Assembly: GCA_005408345.1 (NCBI GenBank)
Contig: SEMN01000016.1
Location: 2,480,001-2,544,000, forward strand
From: Macquaria australasica
Taxonomy: Eukaryota > Chordata > Actinopteri > Centrarchiformes > Percichthyidae
Direction: 5' to 3'
Length of the DNA: 64,000 nt
The notes under the pieces are model-generated. The model was not told the DNA's origin and searched no databases. It worked only from the letters and a program-made list of their open reading frames with translations. How positions within the stretch are numbered: the first letter of the stretch is position 1; each line of letters opens with the position of its first letter. The position numbers and the translations under genes were made by a program. This document shows, one piece after another, positions 46,521 through 58,969 of the stretch.

Positions 46521-47630
46521 GTATGTCAAGGGATATGGTGATGTGATTGGATCTCACTGATGACTGTATTCCTCAAGAAAGACACTAAAACAAAATGTTG
46601 ATGTATAAACTACCTGTGTACAGTGTGTGTGGTGTTTGTGTGTGAACAGGCTCGCTCTGCGTCCACGTCGGATGACTTTTTGGGGGCCAGCGGGGCCACA
46701 GAGTGACTGAACTCTCCACAGATGTTATTACACATCGATGAGGCCGCTCATCTGATCATTAACCCCTCACTGCGTAATCACACCAACACATGTGTGTGGG
46801 TGGGGGTGTGTGTGGGGTTGTTTGTATGCTCCTCTCTCTGCCTCTCAACCATCTCTCTCCCTCTTTCCAAACTCTGTTTTTCGCTACTGTATTTCATTTA
46901 ACCGTATCGATTTCTCCCCGAACCACCTCCTCAAGGCCTCTCAGGGGAGGACTCTGATCTGTCCTCTGTAGCTGCAAACCTGTTGTGCTCTTTTTTTTAA
47001 ACTGTGGAGAGAGAGCTGGAAAAACAAGCTGTTATTAGGAAGGAGGCGTTTCACATCTCTGTGGCCTAGATTTCTATAATCAGAAGAATATTTAGAGTGG
47101 TTTAACTGCTGGTAAAAGTTTCTTGTAAAAGTTGTGGGGTGTAGTTACTCTTAATAATGCATCAGTGACAGTTTATTGGGTGGTAAATATCATTTCACCA
47201 TAGCGGAAGTCATTTTCTCCGAAAGAGCACTGTAAAACTTTAATTGCCTCTGTTCAGCATTAAGTTAAGCCTCTGTGGGGCCTGATTTAATGGCTGTCAT
47301 TTGTGTTCAGTTATAGTGTGTAGCTGACAGTACGAAACAAAGTGTGTTAAAGAGTTAAAAGTTCTTTTTTTTTGTAGACATGTGGGGTTTTGCAAGAAAT
47401 GGAAACCAGGAGTACAGGAATAAATGTGGTTACAGAGAAGAGTTTTCATTGACGCAGAACTGTAGATGTTCAAACTTTCCTTTATTCTGAGCAATTTCAG
47501 GACTTCTCATCCATGTTGGCTTCAAAGTAAGAGTCAGAAAAACAGAAAGTTTAAACTATCTAAAGATCCACCACAACTGAGCAAACTGCAACTGCTGATG
47601 AAGACTGTATGATATGGTCAAAAGCTCTGG
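46521..47630. other. Gene-free stretch
   Basis: GT-rich patches near 46620 and 46790 and otherwise no supported feature. Confidence 0.5.
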
Positions 47631-47720
47631 AACAAGGCAAGGCAAGTTTATTTGTGTAGCACTTTTCAACAACGAGGTGATTCAGTGTGCTTTACATAAG
47701 ACACAAAGGCATTAAGTCAA
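47631..47720 (+). repeat. Dispersed retroelement tail fragment
   Basis: GCAAGGCAAGTTTATTTGTG, TAGCACTTTTCAACAACGAG and CAGTGTGCTTTACATAAGAC are typical of a fish repeat with a TTTATTTGTRTAGCAC core. A related core is at 61270. Confidence 0.6.
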
Positions 47721-48066
47721 GGTATAAAAGAAACACAAGACCATACAGACAGACACATATAAGCAAGTAAGTGGACCCTGAATTGAAATTGTTTTGTCAG
47801 CTGCTGCTTCCAAGGTCAATGATGAACTGTAAAACTCAAGAGTTTACATTATTTATTTATTTTCAACACAAAATCTGTGAGATTTTATAATTAAATATCC
47901 TTGAATATAATGAAATAGATGCAGTTTTCCTTCAAAATGGTATATTTCTTTCATGATAATGTAAATAATTGCTTGTGGTCAGTTCCTTTTGTTTTCTTCT
48001 CTCTGGGAAATTGAGATAAAACAATAAAATGAACAATGTATAATTGGAGTAAATTGAAAAAATATA

Positions 48067-48555
48067 CAGTGGCTGCAGAGTATTCAGACCACGTTTTTGC
48101 ACATTTTATTGGAGGAAAATGTAATTTAACATCGATTAAATGTACTTTTTTGGCAATTAATTCTACATACTGTACAATATGACAGAATTTTATTTTATTT
48201 TGATAAAACAATTATCAAAAATAAATCACATTTTTATCCAAATCACAAGGATAATTAAACATTTTTAGAACGTTTTGCAAGTGTGTTAAAAATCCACAAA
48301 TGAAATATCTTCTTTACATTAAAAGTATTCAGATAATTTGTTATTGCAGTCCACAATGAGCTCAGGTACATCCCGTTTACTTTGATTATCTCTAGAACAT
48401 GATTTATTTTTTAAATAAATTAGTAAAACACTCTAAAAATGTGTTTTAGCTTTGTCATTGTGGGTTATTGTGTGTAGAATTAACTACCAAAAAAGTACAT
48501 AATACATTTTTATCAAATCAATAACACAATACAGCGTGCAAAAAGTGAACTGGTC
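48067..48555. mobile_element. Degenerate Tc1-type MITE, internally deleted
   Basis: The left end CAGTGGCTGCAGAGTATTCA and an inner AATTCTACATACTGTACAAT pair in inverted orientation with GGTTATTGTGTGTAGAATTA (from about 48462) and an ACACAATACAGCGTG end. Spacing and sequence resemble the Tc1 terminal repeats at 59191-60788, but the transposase is gone. Confidence 0.55.
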
Positions 48556-49551
48556 AGGAATTGTTTCTGAAGCCACTATATTTTGTCAATATACAGTTTG
48601 AATATACTGTACGTCCTGCATTAAAATGAACAGATCAATACTTTCCTGCTCTTATCACCTTTAAATAAATGAGAATTGGTAAATCAGTGTCCGTCACAGA
48701 AAGAAACTTGTTGAACTGGCCCTTCTTTTAAATTGACTAATGTCTTATCAAGCTTTTGGCTCAGAGGGTCACAGGGTCAGAAAAACATTTTGTTCATGCC
48801 GTCCACTTATGGTAAAAAAACACAAATGGTAAACTTGGAGATGGGAGGTTTTTGTGTGTCGCCAGCAGCGTGTTTATTTGTTTGACCTGAGCTGTGTTCT
48901 CTATTAACGGCCAACAGAGGAAGTCAGGGCCCTGCGGTCTGCTGCCTCCTGGGGAGCACAGAGGAGATGTCTGTCTGTTTATCATTAAAGGGTCAATCTG
49001 TCAACATGACCTGATCAAATAACTATTACACATTTTGGCAGCTGTGTTCTCGTGCTTCTACTGGTGTGTGTGTTAGTTGGTGTGTGTGTGTGTGTACCTG
49101 GGCATTTGTCCTCCTGTTTTGTGCAATTGGAGGGCTTTTGCCAGGGCAACTAATAGCTTGTTATGAAACCATGTTCCATTTGTTGGACACGTGCATGCAT
49201 GTGCATGTGTATGTGTGCGAGTGTTTGTCTGTTGTGTAAGATAACACAACAGTTGCATTACATTGATCAAAACAGCAGATTCATACGCACGAGGCTCCTT
49301 TTGCTAAAAAACTCAATTTAATTCTCAACCCTCTCAATTTTAGGTTTTCCTAGTTTCATCTGAAGGAGGTGGACTGGAGGCTGAAATAGTAGTGAAATTG
49401 TGTTTTTTGGTCTCTTCCCACCTGATGATGATGAAACAACTGTGCCCCTGTGTGGTCACCTTGAAGAGGAGACGATGTAAACCAAGGGGGAGCTCTTACA
49501 AACAAGACATCTTGTCCTCCTGTAATCATTGAGCATTGAAAATGAATTATG
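48556..49551. other. Gene-free stretch
   Basis: No coding exon is supported. A short TG-rich patch lies near 49070-49095. Confidence 0.5.
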
Positions 49552-49735
49552 ATCTAGGGCGTCGTGGTGACCCAGTGGTTCAGATGCAAACTGTATAACT
49601 GCAATGTCCCTGATTCAAATCCAGCCAGGGACCTTTGGTCAATGTCACATCCCTCTCTCTCCACCTTTTTTTCTGTCTGTATCTGCACTGTCACTGTCCA
49701 ATAAAGGTAAAAATACAAAACTGTACAAAAAAGTA
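49552..49735 (+). mobile_element. tRNA-derived SINE
   Basis: The head TCGTGGTGACCCAGTGGTTC matches a Pol III A box and CTGATTCAAATCC a B box, spaced as in a tRNA. The body has ACATCCCTCTCTCTCCACC, and the tail CAATAAAGGTAAAAATACAA is the usual end of this fish SINE group. Confidence 0.75.
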
Positions 49736-51571
49736 TGCCCAATTTAACATATGCAATATGGATAAAATGAATATCAGTATATAATTATGCAGTATTGTCT
49801 TCAGAGAATACTAAAAATCTCCTTTCTTTCAGTGTTTTCATGCTTGTCTTTCTTTAGCTGTTGTCATCTTTATAGGTCATCTAGCGTCAATAGCCGACAA
49901 TGTCTACGAAAAGGCCCACAGCAGGAGTCTCTCAAAGAGTTAGTAGTATCACATTTACATAACCTTTCACAAATATCTCCAAGACAGACAGAGGAATGTT
50001 ACAGCAATACCCACACTCAATATCTTTGAAACCAAAAGATATTTGCTCACAGAATGACTAGATGTATGGACACTAGCAGGGTCCATCATTATTGATCTAC
50101 ACTCCATGCAGCAAAGGTACTGAGACCCAGAACAATCATAGTGCCCAGAGGATGAAATGTGATTTCTGCTTCTATTTCCATTTTCCAATGTTGCTTTGCT
50201 TAATTTTTTCAGGTTTTAGTTCATTAAATTGACAGAAAATCAATAAATGTAGCATCTGACTAAATGCTGTAATGTCTCTCTCCTCAGGATTGGACCCTCT
50301 TATTCCACCCCCTTTGTGAAAGTGTTGAGGGTTTGCAGATGCCTGTAAGAAACCTGCTGAACCCACTCAAGTGTCTGACACAACTTCTGGAAGTTATCAT
50401 GCAAGATTTAATTCTTCAATTCAAAGTGGTTGGTGACACTTTGGGTAAAAAACCTTTCCTCTTGCGTGATGTAATAATGCAGTTGTAATGTTGGATACAA
50501 TTAGTGATTAGTCAGCTTTCTAAAAGTTTGATCATAGTGTGAATTGAACCCTGATCAATAGTGTGATTCAGCCTTGATGTATAACCTTTGGAGGGCCGCT
50601 ATTGGCTGATTCAGTGTTTGAGGGAGGACATTTTTTAGTAGGAATTATTGTTATCACCTTTTTCTACAAAACACCTAAGTCCCATTTATTCTGGGTTTTT
50701 TTTTACTCTTGGGTTGAGATTTACGACTGTTCTTGGAAGTTTTCTGACCCACAAGCCCACTTGTGCCTTTATTGATACCTCATTATTTGGGATGTTGACA
50801 TATCCTAATGTATAAAAATAGTGCTTGAGTTTTTATTTGTCATGTAGGTTTAATTATTTTATTTTTCTCTTGCAGTCTTATCTTGTTTTTTAAAATACTT
50901 TTTATTGTTACATATTTTTCCATGTTTATGCTCCTCACTGGGCTGAGTTAATTCTCATTCAAACAGTTTTCCCCTCTTTGGATAGTGTACACATGCTGTG
51001 TGTTGACTCTCATGCAAGGCCTTTAACAGCACAAACCTTGATATGTTTGTCCCCTCAGCCTCTTTAACTGATACAGATTCAGTATTGGCATCTTGTTTGG
51101 CTTTTTCACAAGTGTTGAACTCAAAGCCTTTGATGGACAGATAGAGCACACAAAAACACTGCCAAGTGTTATAACACAGGCAGGAGTAACTTTACCTCTG
51201 GTTTCTCAATCACACTCTTTGCTTTGGAGAGCTGCCAAGTGTCGTTCACCTGAAATGTGTGTAGAGATGAACTCAAAACAAGTGTCATGTGTTGGATTTG
51301 TGGGTACAGGGATGTGAGAAAGGGGGTTTTGGAAGATCAGAGAGTTGGACTGAGAGAAAATGACAATTCTTTATGAAGGTGAAGATTTCTGTCTGTGGAG
51401 AGAGTGGACAAAACATTTTATTAGTTTATTCTTTACATAAAACACATAAAGCTAGTTACAAATTAAAATACAGACATTTATCGAGTGTTCCTGCAGATGT
51501 GTTGTAACTAAATTAGGAAAAACCTGATTGGCCAGTACATTCTTCATTTCCAAACATGTTGGCAGAATTTA
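49736..51571. other. Gene-free stretch
   Basis: AT-rich, with only short frames lacking splice context or recognisable motifs. Nothing further can be supported. Confidence 0.5.
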
Positions 51572-51640
51572 AAGGAATAGTTCAACATTTTGGGATATAC
51601 GTTTAATCGCTTTCTTGCCAAGAGTTAGATGAGAAGATGC
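51572..51640. mobile_element. End fragment of MITE family A
   Basis: AAAGGAATAGTTCAACATTT followed by CTTTCTTGCCAAGAGTTAGA is the terminal inverted repeat only. The rest of the element is absent. Confidence 0.75.
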
Positions 51641-52431
51641 ACACTCATGTTCCATTTAATTAGATACACCTGTACAGTCTAGTGTAATCCAATACAACTG
51701 TTCTTCCATAGAGTTTTCTTTTATGATGCCCGTAATGTTCAGTTTTGTTTAGTTTTTTTGACAGAATTTATGGCTGAGCTGTTGCATTGAATTGCATTAT
51801 ATTGTACAAGCGTATCTAGAGCGACTCCTTTCACACTGTCATTTGATACATTGTTATTATAAAAAATATTGATTATAGCCGCTTTAAGTATTTCTCTATA
51901 ACAGTCAATATTCATGACTAAAAAAGCAACAATCATAGCAACTAAACATCTTTAGGTATTATCTATTAAGAGTTTAACACTCAAAAACTCTATTCTGTGT
52001 CATCATAATTAAACGTTGCTAAATCTGATTGGTGCACGGAAGTATGTGACATCACCTTTTTTCCAAATGAACCCCGCCCACTTCAAACCAGTGAAGAGAG
52101 CTCAGAGAAAAAAAGAAATACAGAAATCTCTCATGTGAAATTACCAAAACTGTTCAAACTTTAGCAGAAAACAGTGTGTTTATGTAGGTTGAAAGTTTAC
52201 AGGGCCTTTAAAGTGAAAGCAACAACATTAAATCCTCATTGGGAGCTACAATTAAAACATTTATTAAAAGCCTGTCTGGATCATTTCAAAAGTTTTACCA
52301 CATGGAATTAAATAAGTTAATACAGCATAGTTATGTTGTTTCAAGGAGCCAGCAGCTATCTGTCCTGCTGAGGAAGTTGTTGACTGGTCTGCTGCTGGTT
52401 GAATCTATCCACACAAAAAAAAAGTGGGATA

Positions 52432-52434
<3 letters not shown>

Positions 52435-52496
<62 letters not shown>
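52435..52496. repeat. (GT)n microsatellite
   Basis: Sixty-two bases of uninterrupted GT. Confidence 0.98.
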
Positions 52497-52497
<1 letters not shown>

Positions 52498-52612
52498 CCC
52501 AGTTAGAACCCATGGGGCACTTTGAGAGGTAGGTCACTTGTTTTCTCCAAAAAATGAATTGTTCTGTAAATGTTATGCAAAGGTTACAAAACCAACATCT
52601 TGTTGAATACTG

Positions 52613-53000
52613 GCACTTGTGGAAAAAGTATTCAGATCTTTTACTTAAGTAAAAAATAGCAATTCTACGGTCAAAAAATTACTCGATTACAAAGTAAAAG
52701 TCCTGCATTCAAAATACCACTGCAGTAATAGCACAGAAGTGTTATCAGCAAAATGTCTTTTAAGCATTTTAATGTTGCAGCTGGTACTCTATGGTAGCTA
52801 TTTCATAATCTCATTATATATTTTGTGTGTAAAATCATCACTAATAAATTAACTAGTAACTATATCTGTCAAATAAATGTGGTGGAATAGAAATATAAAG
52901 TGGCATTAAATGGAAGTACTCAAGTAAAGTACCTAAAAATTGTACTAACACTAAGTGCAGTACAAGAGAATATGTACTTAGTTACTTTTCACATCTGCCC
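52613..53000. mobile_element. Degraded hAT-like MITE (family B)
   Basis: AGTATTCAGATCTTTTACTT, AAGTAAAAGTCCTGCATTCA and CATTTTAATGTTGCAGCTGG match the copy at 45671-46248. The right terminus is lost, so no target duplication can be read. Confidence 0.7.
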
Positions 53001-53427
53001 ATGACTAATAAAAACTGAACAACCTGACTTGCACAGTTATTGGATTCATTACATCCCCAATCCAAAATAAGACTTCCTTATTTAACTCATGGTACTTCCT
53101 GTAGTACCCATATAATATACTGACATTGTCTAGTAGGTGTGGGTTGTGTTTTTTCTCATCCTGGGCATGCTGGAGCTTGTTTTTGGCTAATTACAGCTAT
53201 TGATAGGGCAACAGACTGTATGTTAACCCTGTAAGCAGCATCCTTTCTCACCACATGGTCCACACTCAGGCATCCAGTCACCTAAGATGTACTGTACGGC
53301 CTGTGGGATGAAACACGCTGAGCATCTGGAGGAATCCCATATAGTAAACACATGGGAAGAACATGATTTCCCCACATAGTGCCTCCAATTCCCTGTCAAC
53401 ATTTGTTCATGTCAAGTCATTTCTAGT

Positions 53428-53460
53428 CTGATCATAGTAGCTGAAAGCTACTATGATCAG
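53428..53460. repeat. Perfect 15-bp palindrome
   Basis: CTGATCATAGTAGCT, then GAA, then AGCTACTATGATCAG. The arms are exact complements around a 3-base loop. No associated gene is visible. Confidence 0.85.
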
Positions 53461-54730
53461 GATTTCAAACATTTGGCACCTCCCAGTGGTAGAATATAAA
53501 AACACACACACACACACTGTTGCAGACATAGAGTATGTTTACATCAACACTAGTATGTGTTTGTTCATGTTAACATCACATCCTGAATTTAGAGAAACCC
53601 AGATATTCTTCACTTCACTTCAATTTAAGTCAGTAGAATTTATTTTCAGTACAGCATGGGAAAAAAAACAAAAAACGCTCACAGTGTCAGCAGCACAACA
53701 AAGAGGCAGACATAACATACAGTAAATAATAATCACAATATTCCTAGACAATGAAGAGCTGCATGTATCACAATGCAAGATGCTAGGATTAGTTACCAGG
53801 AGTACTTGAGTTGAAACCGGGATACTGTGGTATGTAAACTCTTCATCCAGGTGTCTGATCATTTCCTGCCATGTGTGAAGGTGCATCCTCAACTCAAGTT
53901 ATGTAGTGGTCAGTCAGTAAATATAATAATATAATGCTTCAGTGTTACTTAGATAAATGTCGCCCTCTGCTGTTCATCATGTACAATCAACAACCCTTCC
54001 CTTCCTGACTGAAACAGTTCTCAACAAAATCAGGGCTGTTTGTAAAAGAGTGGTTGGATATGTTTTTTTTTTTTACCAACATGATATTGATTACAAATGT
54101 CTGACCATGCCTTGTGTCAAAATGACAGACTTGTAAGAGATTCACGAAGAACACTGTACTTTACAAATCTGTCGGACAACAATCAGATTTTTTTGAGACC
54201 ATTGTCTGCACCATAAACCATAATTTCTTTTTATGGGTGGTGTGTGAAACAGACAAATAAGGGCTATTACATTCTAGCTGCACATTTCAAAACTGAAAAC
54301 ATAAGCTTTTTTCCCCCACATTTTTCACTTTGAGTAGATAGTGATAGGCTTTTTTCACAGAAGACATTTTGATTTGTCACAATAGGAAAAGCATAGGTGT
54401 AAATAAAAAAATGACTGATGGCTGAATTCTTCTTAGCTGCCTCAGTTTCAGGATCCTTTCATTGGGCATGCTGGTGTCCATTACTGGGACACTTGAATAG
54501 AACAGAGCCATCATTAACGTTATTAACGTTACTATGACAAGTCTGCTGTGAAAAAGGCCTGCTGCAAAAGCACATGCAGTCAAGATCGATAGCATTACTT
54601 ATCTGCATGCAAAACTTTCTTTACTATATAGTTTGGTGTAACAGTACATTCACTATATATTGTAGCAGAATTGTAACAGAGGATTTGTTTACCAGCTTTA
54701 AGAAGGCCCTACAGACTGTATGTATGTATG

Positions 54731-54761
<31 letters not shown>

Positions 54762-55611
54762 GGAACGAAATAGATAAAGTGTCTATGGCATGTACCTTAG
54801 TTTCTGCTAAAAATTGTTAAAATTTCTAAAATAAAATGCTAAAATTTCTGTTACGCGACTCAACAGTTGTCAGTGATGACACAAAATGATGATAAGTGTA
54901 TGTCGTCTCAATTTACTGCTCACTATTGAGTTAATTATTGAGTGTCCATTACACACTGTGATTGACTAGCGACCAGTCCTGGGTGTACCCCCGCCTCTCG
55001 CCCTATGTCAGCTGGGATTGGCTCCAGCCCCCCGCGACCCTCTAAGAGGATCAGCGGTATAGAAAATGGATGGATGGATGTCCATTACACAGGGAGTACT
55101 GAATGAGTGAACAAAGGACTGATTTTGGAGACTGTGTTTGACCGACATCACTCTGACCCAACTGTTAAGTTTTGCTGCACCTGTTTGGGTGGGAGAAGAT
55201 ACACCTTTATCGTTCTTATTGGTTTAAGTTTGGTGACCTCATGTAACTCCAGCACAACTTCAACCTGAGCAGTCTAATCAATATGTGGGTGGACAGGGCC
55301 TTTAAAAGGTTGCAGTCAATGCATGCGAGTGTTGGAAAGGGGACATGTTAAAACAGAACATACAGTGGTGTAAAACCTTTTGGTGGTGGTTTTATTTCTT
55401 GCAAGTTTTTGTGTGAAAACAGTTGAATACAATCGATCATTTGTGAAATAAAATCACAGTAGCTGAAACTATGTTTCATAAAAAATATTGACAGTACAAC
55501 AATCAACAGTCGGTGAACATTTGGTCCAGTAAGCTTATAAGAGCAAATGTGTGTCATGTTTAAAACATTCAGGTAAGTTGGTTTTTACATACAGTACAAG
55601 AAAAAGGCTTT
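53461..55611. other. Gene-free stretch with microsatellites
   Basis: A (CA) run lies at 53502-53518 and a TATG/TA compound repeat at 54718-54761. A common fish repeat tail lies at 54955-55080, described separately. No coding exon is supported. Confidence 0.5.
54955..55080 (+). repeat. Common fish repeat tail ending in (GGAT)n
   Basis: GTCCTGGGTGTACCCCCGCC, CAGCTGGGATTGGCTCCAGC and AGAAAATGGATGGATGGATG form the widespread teleost repeat tail. It is probably a retroelement 3' end. Confidence 0.65.
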
Positions 55612-56445
55612 CAGTAGTGGAATGTTACTAAGTACTTTTACTCAAGTATTGTACTTGAGTACTTTTATTTTACTCGAGTCTTTTTTTTTTGCAACTTTCT
55701 ACTTCACTACATTTCAGAGTGAAATATTGTACTTTTTACTGCACTACAGTTATTTGATAACTTTAGTAGCTAGTTATTTTACAAATTAAGATTTTTGCAT
55801 ACAAAACAGATGAAGAGCTTATAAAATATGATGTTTTGTTGTAAATGAAACTACCCAACAGTATAAACAAGTACAGCTGAAACAATTAGTCGATTAATCA
55901 ATTAGTCGATTGACAGAAGATTAATTGGCAACTGTTTTGATAATGGTTCCAGCTTCACAAATATGAGAATTTGCTGCTTTTCTTTTTAATAATTGTATTT
56001 CATTAATTCTGAGGTTTGTGCTATTGGTTGTACAAAACAAGCATTGTGAAGATGTCAACTTCGAGCTCTGGGTAATTGTGACAGCATTTCTCACAACAGA
56101 ATTTTTACAAACCAATCGATTAATCGAGAAAACAATCAGATTAATCCATAATGAAAATAATTATTAGTTGCAGTTTTATACAAATTAGTTAACTACAACC
56201 AACTACAACAGTAATGTGTGTAGCTTTTATATTGATGCATGAGTAATGATAATCTAATGATTTAATATATAATAGTATAACAGTCACAGAGGACATTTTT
56301 CTGCATCGACTACTTTTACTTTTAATACGTTAGGCACATTTTCCTGATTATACCTACATACTTTTACTTAAGTGACTAGTATTTTTACAGTGTAATATTA
56401 GTACTTTTACTTAAGTAAAGGATCTGAATTCTTCCTCCACCACTG
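55612..56445. mobile_element. hAT-like MITE (family B) with exact 8-bp target duplication and a nested insertion
   Basis: The element begins CAGTAGTGGAATG and ends CTTCCTCCACCACTG. AAGGCTTT occurs at 55604-55611 and again at 56446-56453, an exact 8-bp target-site duplication. It is inverted relative to the copy at 45671. A repeat of another family (55872-56175) sits inside it and accounts for much of the extra length. Confidence 0.85.
55872..56175. repeat. ATTAGTCGATTAATC repeat nested in the hAT-like MITE
   Basis: Starts AGCTGAAACAATTAGTCGAT and ends AATGAAAATAATTATTAGTT, with ATTAATCGAGAAAAC inside. MITE sequence resumes on both sides. Confidence 0.75.
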
Positions 56446-56618
56446 AAGGCTTTCGCTCTTTGCTCTACCTGAGACTTTCTATTGTTCATAGATAAAACAT
56501 AGCTTACAAATAATGGTCTCAGTCAAGTATGAAGTCTCAAGTATTATCAGTGCAAAAGCTTAAACCACTGATAAAGAGGATCACAACAGAAACGTCACAG
56601 CTGAGGGTTATTTCAAGA

Positions 56619-57293
56619 CTACAGGTGTTTTTCCATTCTTAAAATCATGACCTTGGCCACCCTTGCAATCCAAAAGGGTGCCTGTGTATCGGTGTGTGAG
56701 AGGACCTGACTGAACCCCAGTTTCTTGTACAGGGCCACAGCAGCGGTCTGAATGGAGCTGGTCTCCAGCACCACCTTGCAGAAGCCTCGTTCCTTACAGA
56801 AGTCAACCACAGTCTGAGTCATCCTGAAGCCCAGGCCCATCCGTCTGTACGATGGTGAGATGATCATTCTGAACAGTTCCCCATGTCTTTCTTTCCCACT
56901 TTGTTTGGCCAATACAGCCACCATACCCATGATCTGGGCCCTCCCATCAACCTCAGCCTCAGCCACCCAGAAACAGTCATCCGGTCTGCTCAGATAGTTC
57001 CCGGGGATGTCCTGCATGTCTGTCTTGAGTTTCTCCTTGACGTAGATGCTATACAGCTCATGACAGCAGTAGTAGATGACGCCCACCCAGACTCCTGGTA
57101 ACAGCACAGCCCCAAACACAGAGCCGAGGAGGTAGCCAGCAACACACAGAGCCAGGGTGATGGCGAGGTACAGAGGGTTGGTCATCATGGCGTTGTGAAA
57201 ACATGGACGGATGTGCTCCCGGATGCCGATGCTGAACAGGGTGAGCACTGTGTCCTTGTCTGAGGGACGGTACCGGCGGATAACCAGCTGCAT
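56619..57293 (-). CDS. NAT8/camello-type N-acetyltransferase
   Basis: One uninterrupted minus-strand exon of 224 codons plus TAG. After a short cytosolic N-terminus (IRRYRPSDKDTVL), a hydrophobic double segment at about 41-77 suggests a hairpin membrane anchor, followed by a GNAT acetyltransferase domain. The acetyl-CoA loop RRMGLG is at 150-155, preceded by ELFRMIISPSYR, and LYKKLGF (189-194) is the usual late GNAT motif. Family members sit in the ER membrane with the catalytic domain facing the lumen or cytosol depending on member; NAT8 acetylates cysteine S-conjugates or lysines. A splice acceptor (TTTCCTCTAG) 12 bases before the ATG shows a 5' UTR intron. Which paralogue (nat8, nat8b or nat8l type) cannot be decided by eye. 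Confidence 0.9.
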   Translation of the reverse strand: MQLVIRRYRPSDKDTVLTLFSIGIREHIRPCFHNAMMTNPLYLAITLALCVAGYLLGSVFGAVLLPGVWVGVIYYCCHELYSIYVKEKLKTDMQDIPGNYLSRPDDCFWVAEAEVDGRAQIMGMVAVLAKQSGKERHGELFRMIISPSYRRMGLGFRMTQTVVDFCKERGFCKVVLETSSIQTAAVALYKKLGFSQVLSHTDTQAPFWIARVAKVMILRMEKHL

Positions 57294-57379
57294 GACCAGA
57301 AGGAACTAGAGGAAAATAAAAGGATTCGCATGTGAAATCTTTGTTGCAATTCAGCTAAATCCCCAAATATAAGCTCTTT

Positions 57380-57676
57380 AGGGCTGCAACTAATGATTAT
57401 TTTCACTATCCGTTTATCTGCTGGTTATTTTCTCAATTAATCGTTTTGTCTATGAAGTCAGAAAATGGTGGAAAACTGCCCACTGTCATTTCCCAGAGCT
57501 TGAGGTGGCATCTTCAAATTCCTCATTTTATTTGACAATCAGTCCAAAAGCCAAAGATATTCGGTTTATTATCATATATGACAAAGAAAAGCAGCAAATC
57601 CTCACACTTGAGAACATTTTGCCTAAAAAGTGGTTGTCTGTTGATCCACAAGTCGATTAGTCGTTTCAGCTCTAAA
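57380..57676. repeat. ATTAGTCGATTAATC repeat in the 5' UTR intron of the acetyltransferase gene
   Basis: Starts GGGCTGCAACTAATGATTAT and ends CGATTAGTCGTTTCAGCTCT. These are mutually inverted edges (GGGCTGCAAC against GTTTCAGCTC) of a MITE-like repeat. Confidence 0.75.
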
Positions 57677-57689
57677 ACTTTTTATATGA

Positions 57690-57965
57690 GATTCAGCGTA
57701 CTGTCAAATCAAACCATTCTCTTTCATGTGGACAGTATTTTTCAAGCAATATCAAGGAAAAACTACCTACCATTTGCTAGTTCCAGCTTCTCAAATGTGA
57801 GTATTTGCTGCTTTTCTCTGTTATACCATTTTAAATTGAACATCTTTGGGTTTGTGACAGAACAATGGGTACATTGATATCTCACCTTAGGCTCTGAAAA
57901 ATTGGAATGAGGATTTTTCACCATTTTCTAAACAATTAATCCATTAATCAAAAGAAACAATTACT
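57690..57965. repeat. Adjacent second copy, partial, of the same family
   Basis: CAGCTTCTCAAATGTGAGTA, TTGCTGCTTTTCTCTGTTAT and ATTAATCCATTAATCAAAAG are internal and terminal motifs of the family. Confidence 0.6.
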
Positions 57966-58220
57966 TCCTAGGTTGCTCGCACACACACATGCACAGAAAT
58001 GACAGCTAATCTTTTCAGCCTACAACTAAGACAAAGGAAACACCAGACACATTCTGTTGATTTTTTTTTTTTTTTTTTTTTTTAACAGCTGTTTTGCTTC
58101 CAGGCAGTTTCTGAGAGATTGTATAAAGCCAAAGCCAGGTCATCAATCATTGATTTTCTATCATATGATCATCTTTCAAATATTAACTCTATGACAGCCA
58201 TGTGCTGTATTACTTGCTCG

Positions 58221-58393
58221 AAGTGGTGGAATGTAACTATGTACATTTACTCAAGTGCTGTACTTAAGTATTTCCATTTTATGCTACTTTATTCTTCTAC
58301 CTTACCACATTTCAGAGGGAAATATACTCTTTTTACTCTGTGGTGTTGTTACTTTTACCTAAGTAAAAGATATAAATACTTCTTCCACCACTG
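58221..58393. mobile_element. Internally deleted hAT-like MITE (family B)
   Basis: Starts AAGTGGTGGAATGTAACTA and ends TTCTTCCACCACTG, only 173 bases long. Flanks CTTGCTCG (58213-58220) and CTTGGTCG (58394-58401) form an 8-bp target duplication with one mismatch. Confidence 0.8.
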
Positions 58394-58969
58394 CTTGGTC
58401 GCTTATTCTTCTACTTGCAGTTTTCAAACACATGCAACAGCCAGTGTTATTATTAAGAGAGATAACTGTACAGACACTGGCTTTATTAGTTATTTTACAA
58501 TTTTATAAACAGTCTCCTGTGTTAGCCTGAACTGTAGCCGACTAATAACATGATAACCAGATAGGCTACTTCATTTCTTCATTTCATCACAGATAATCCG
58601 GTGTCAGTCCTCACTCTCAACCGTAGAGCACAGGCCGAAATTCGCCGCAAAACACACTTAAATATTGCTGAACTCATTTGTCTGCTAGTTGCATTATCAC
58701 ATTACATTTTAATGAAAATTGACGCTCACTTACGTTACTCAGGCAACTTGTTAAACTGGTCCTTGACGAGCAAAGCAGCACAGTCCAACTACCGGCTCAA
58801 ATGAACTATGACCATGAGAACAAACACCATGAACTTGTTTAAAAGTTAACTTTACCGGGGAAACGTTAACATAATTACGGCGATAAATAGGCGATCCTTA
58901 AAGACACTTATTTTTTTTTATATATCTCGGGTCGAAGTACAGCGATAAAGTAAAGGTAACGCCACTCAC

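Noticed and set aside
49552..49735. tRNA-like head at 49552 considered as a tRNA gene
   Set aside because: A and B boxes are present, but the stems do not pair and a SINE body and tail follow.
56619..57406. Upstream extension of the acetyltransferase to 57406
   Set aside because: That frame is different from the GNAT frame, and a splice acceptor lies just before the ATG at 57293.
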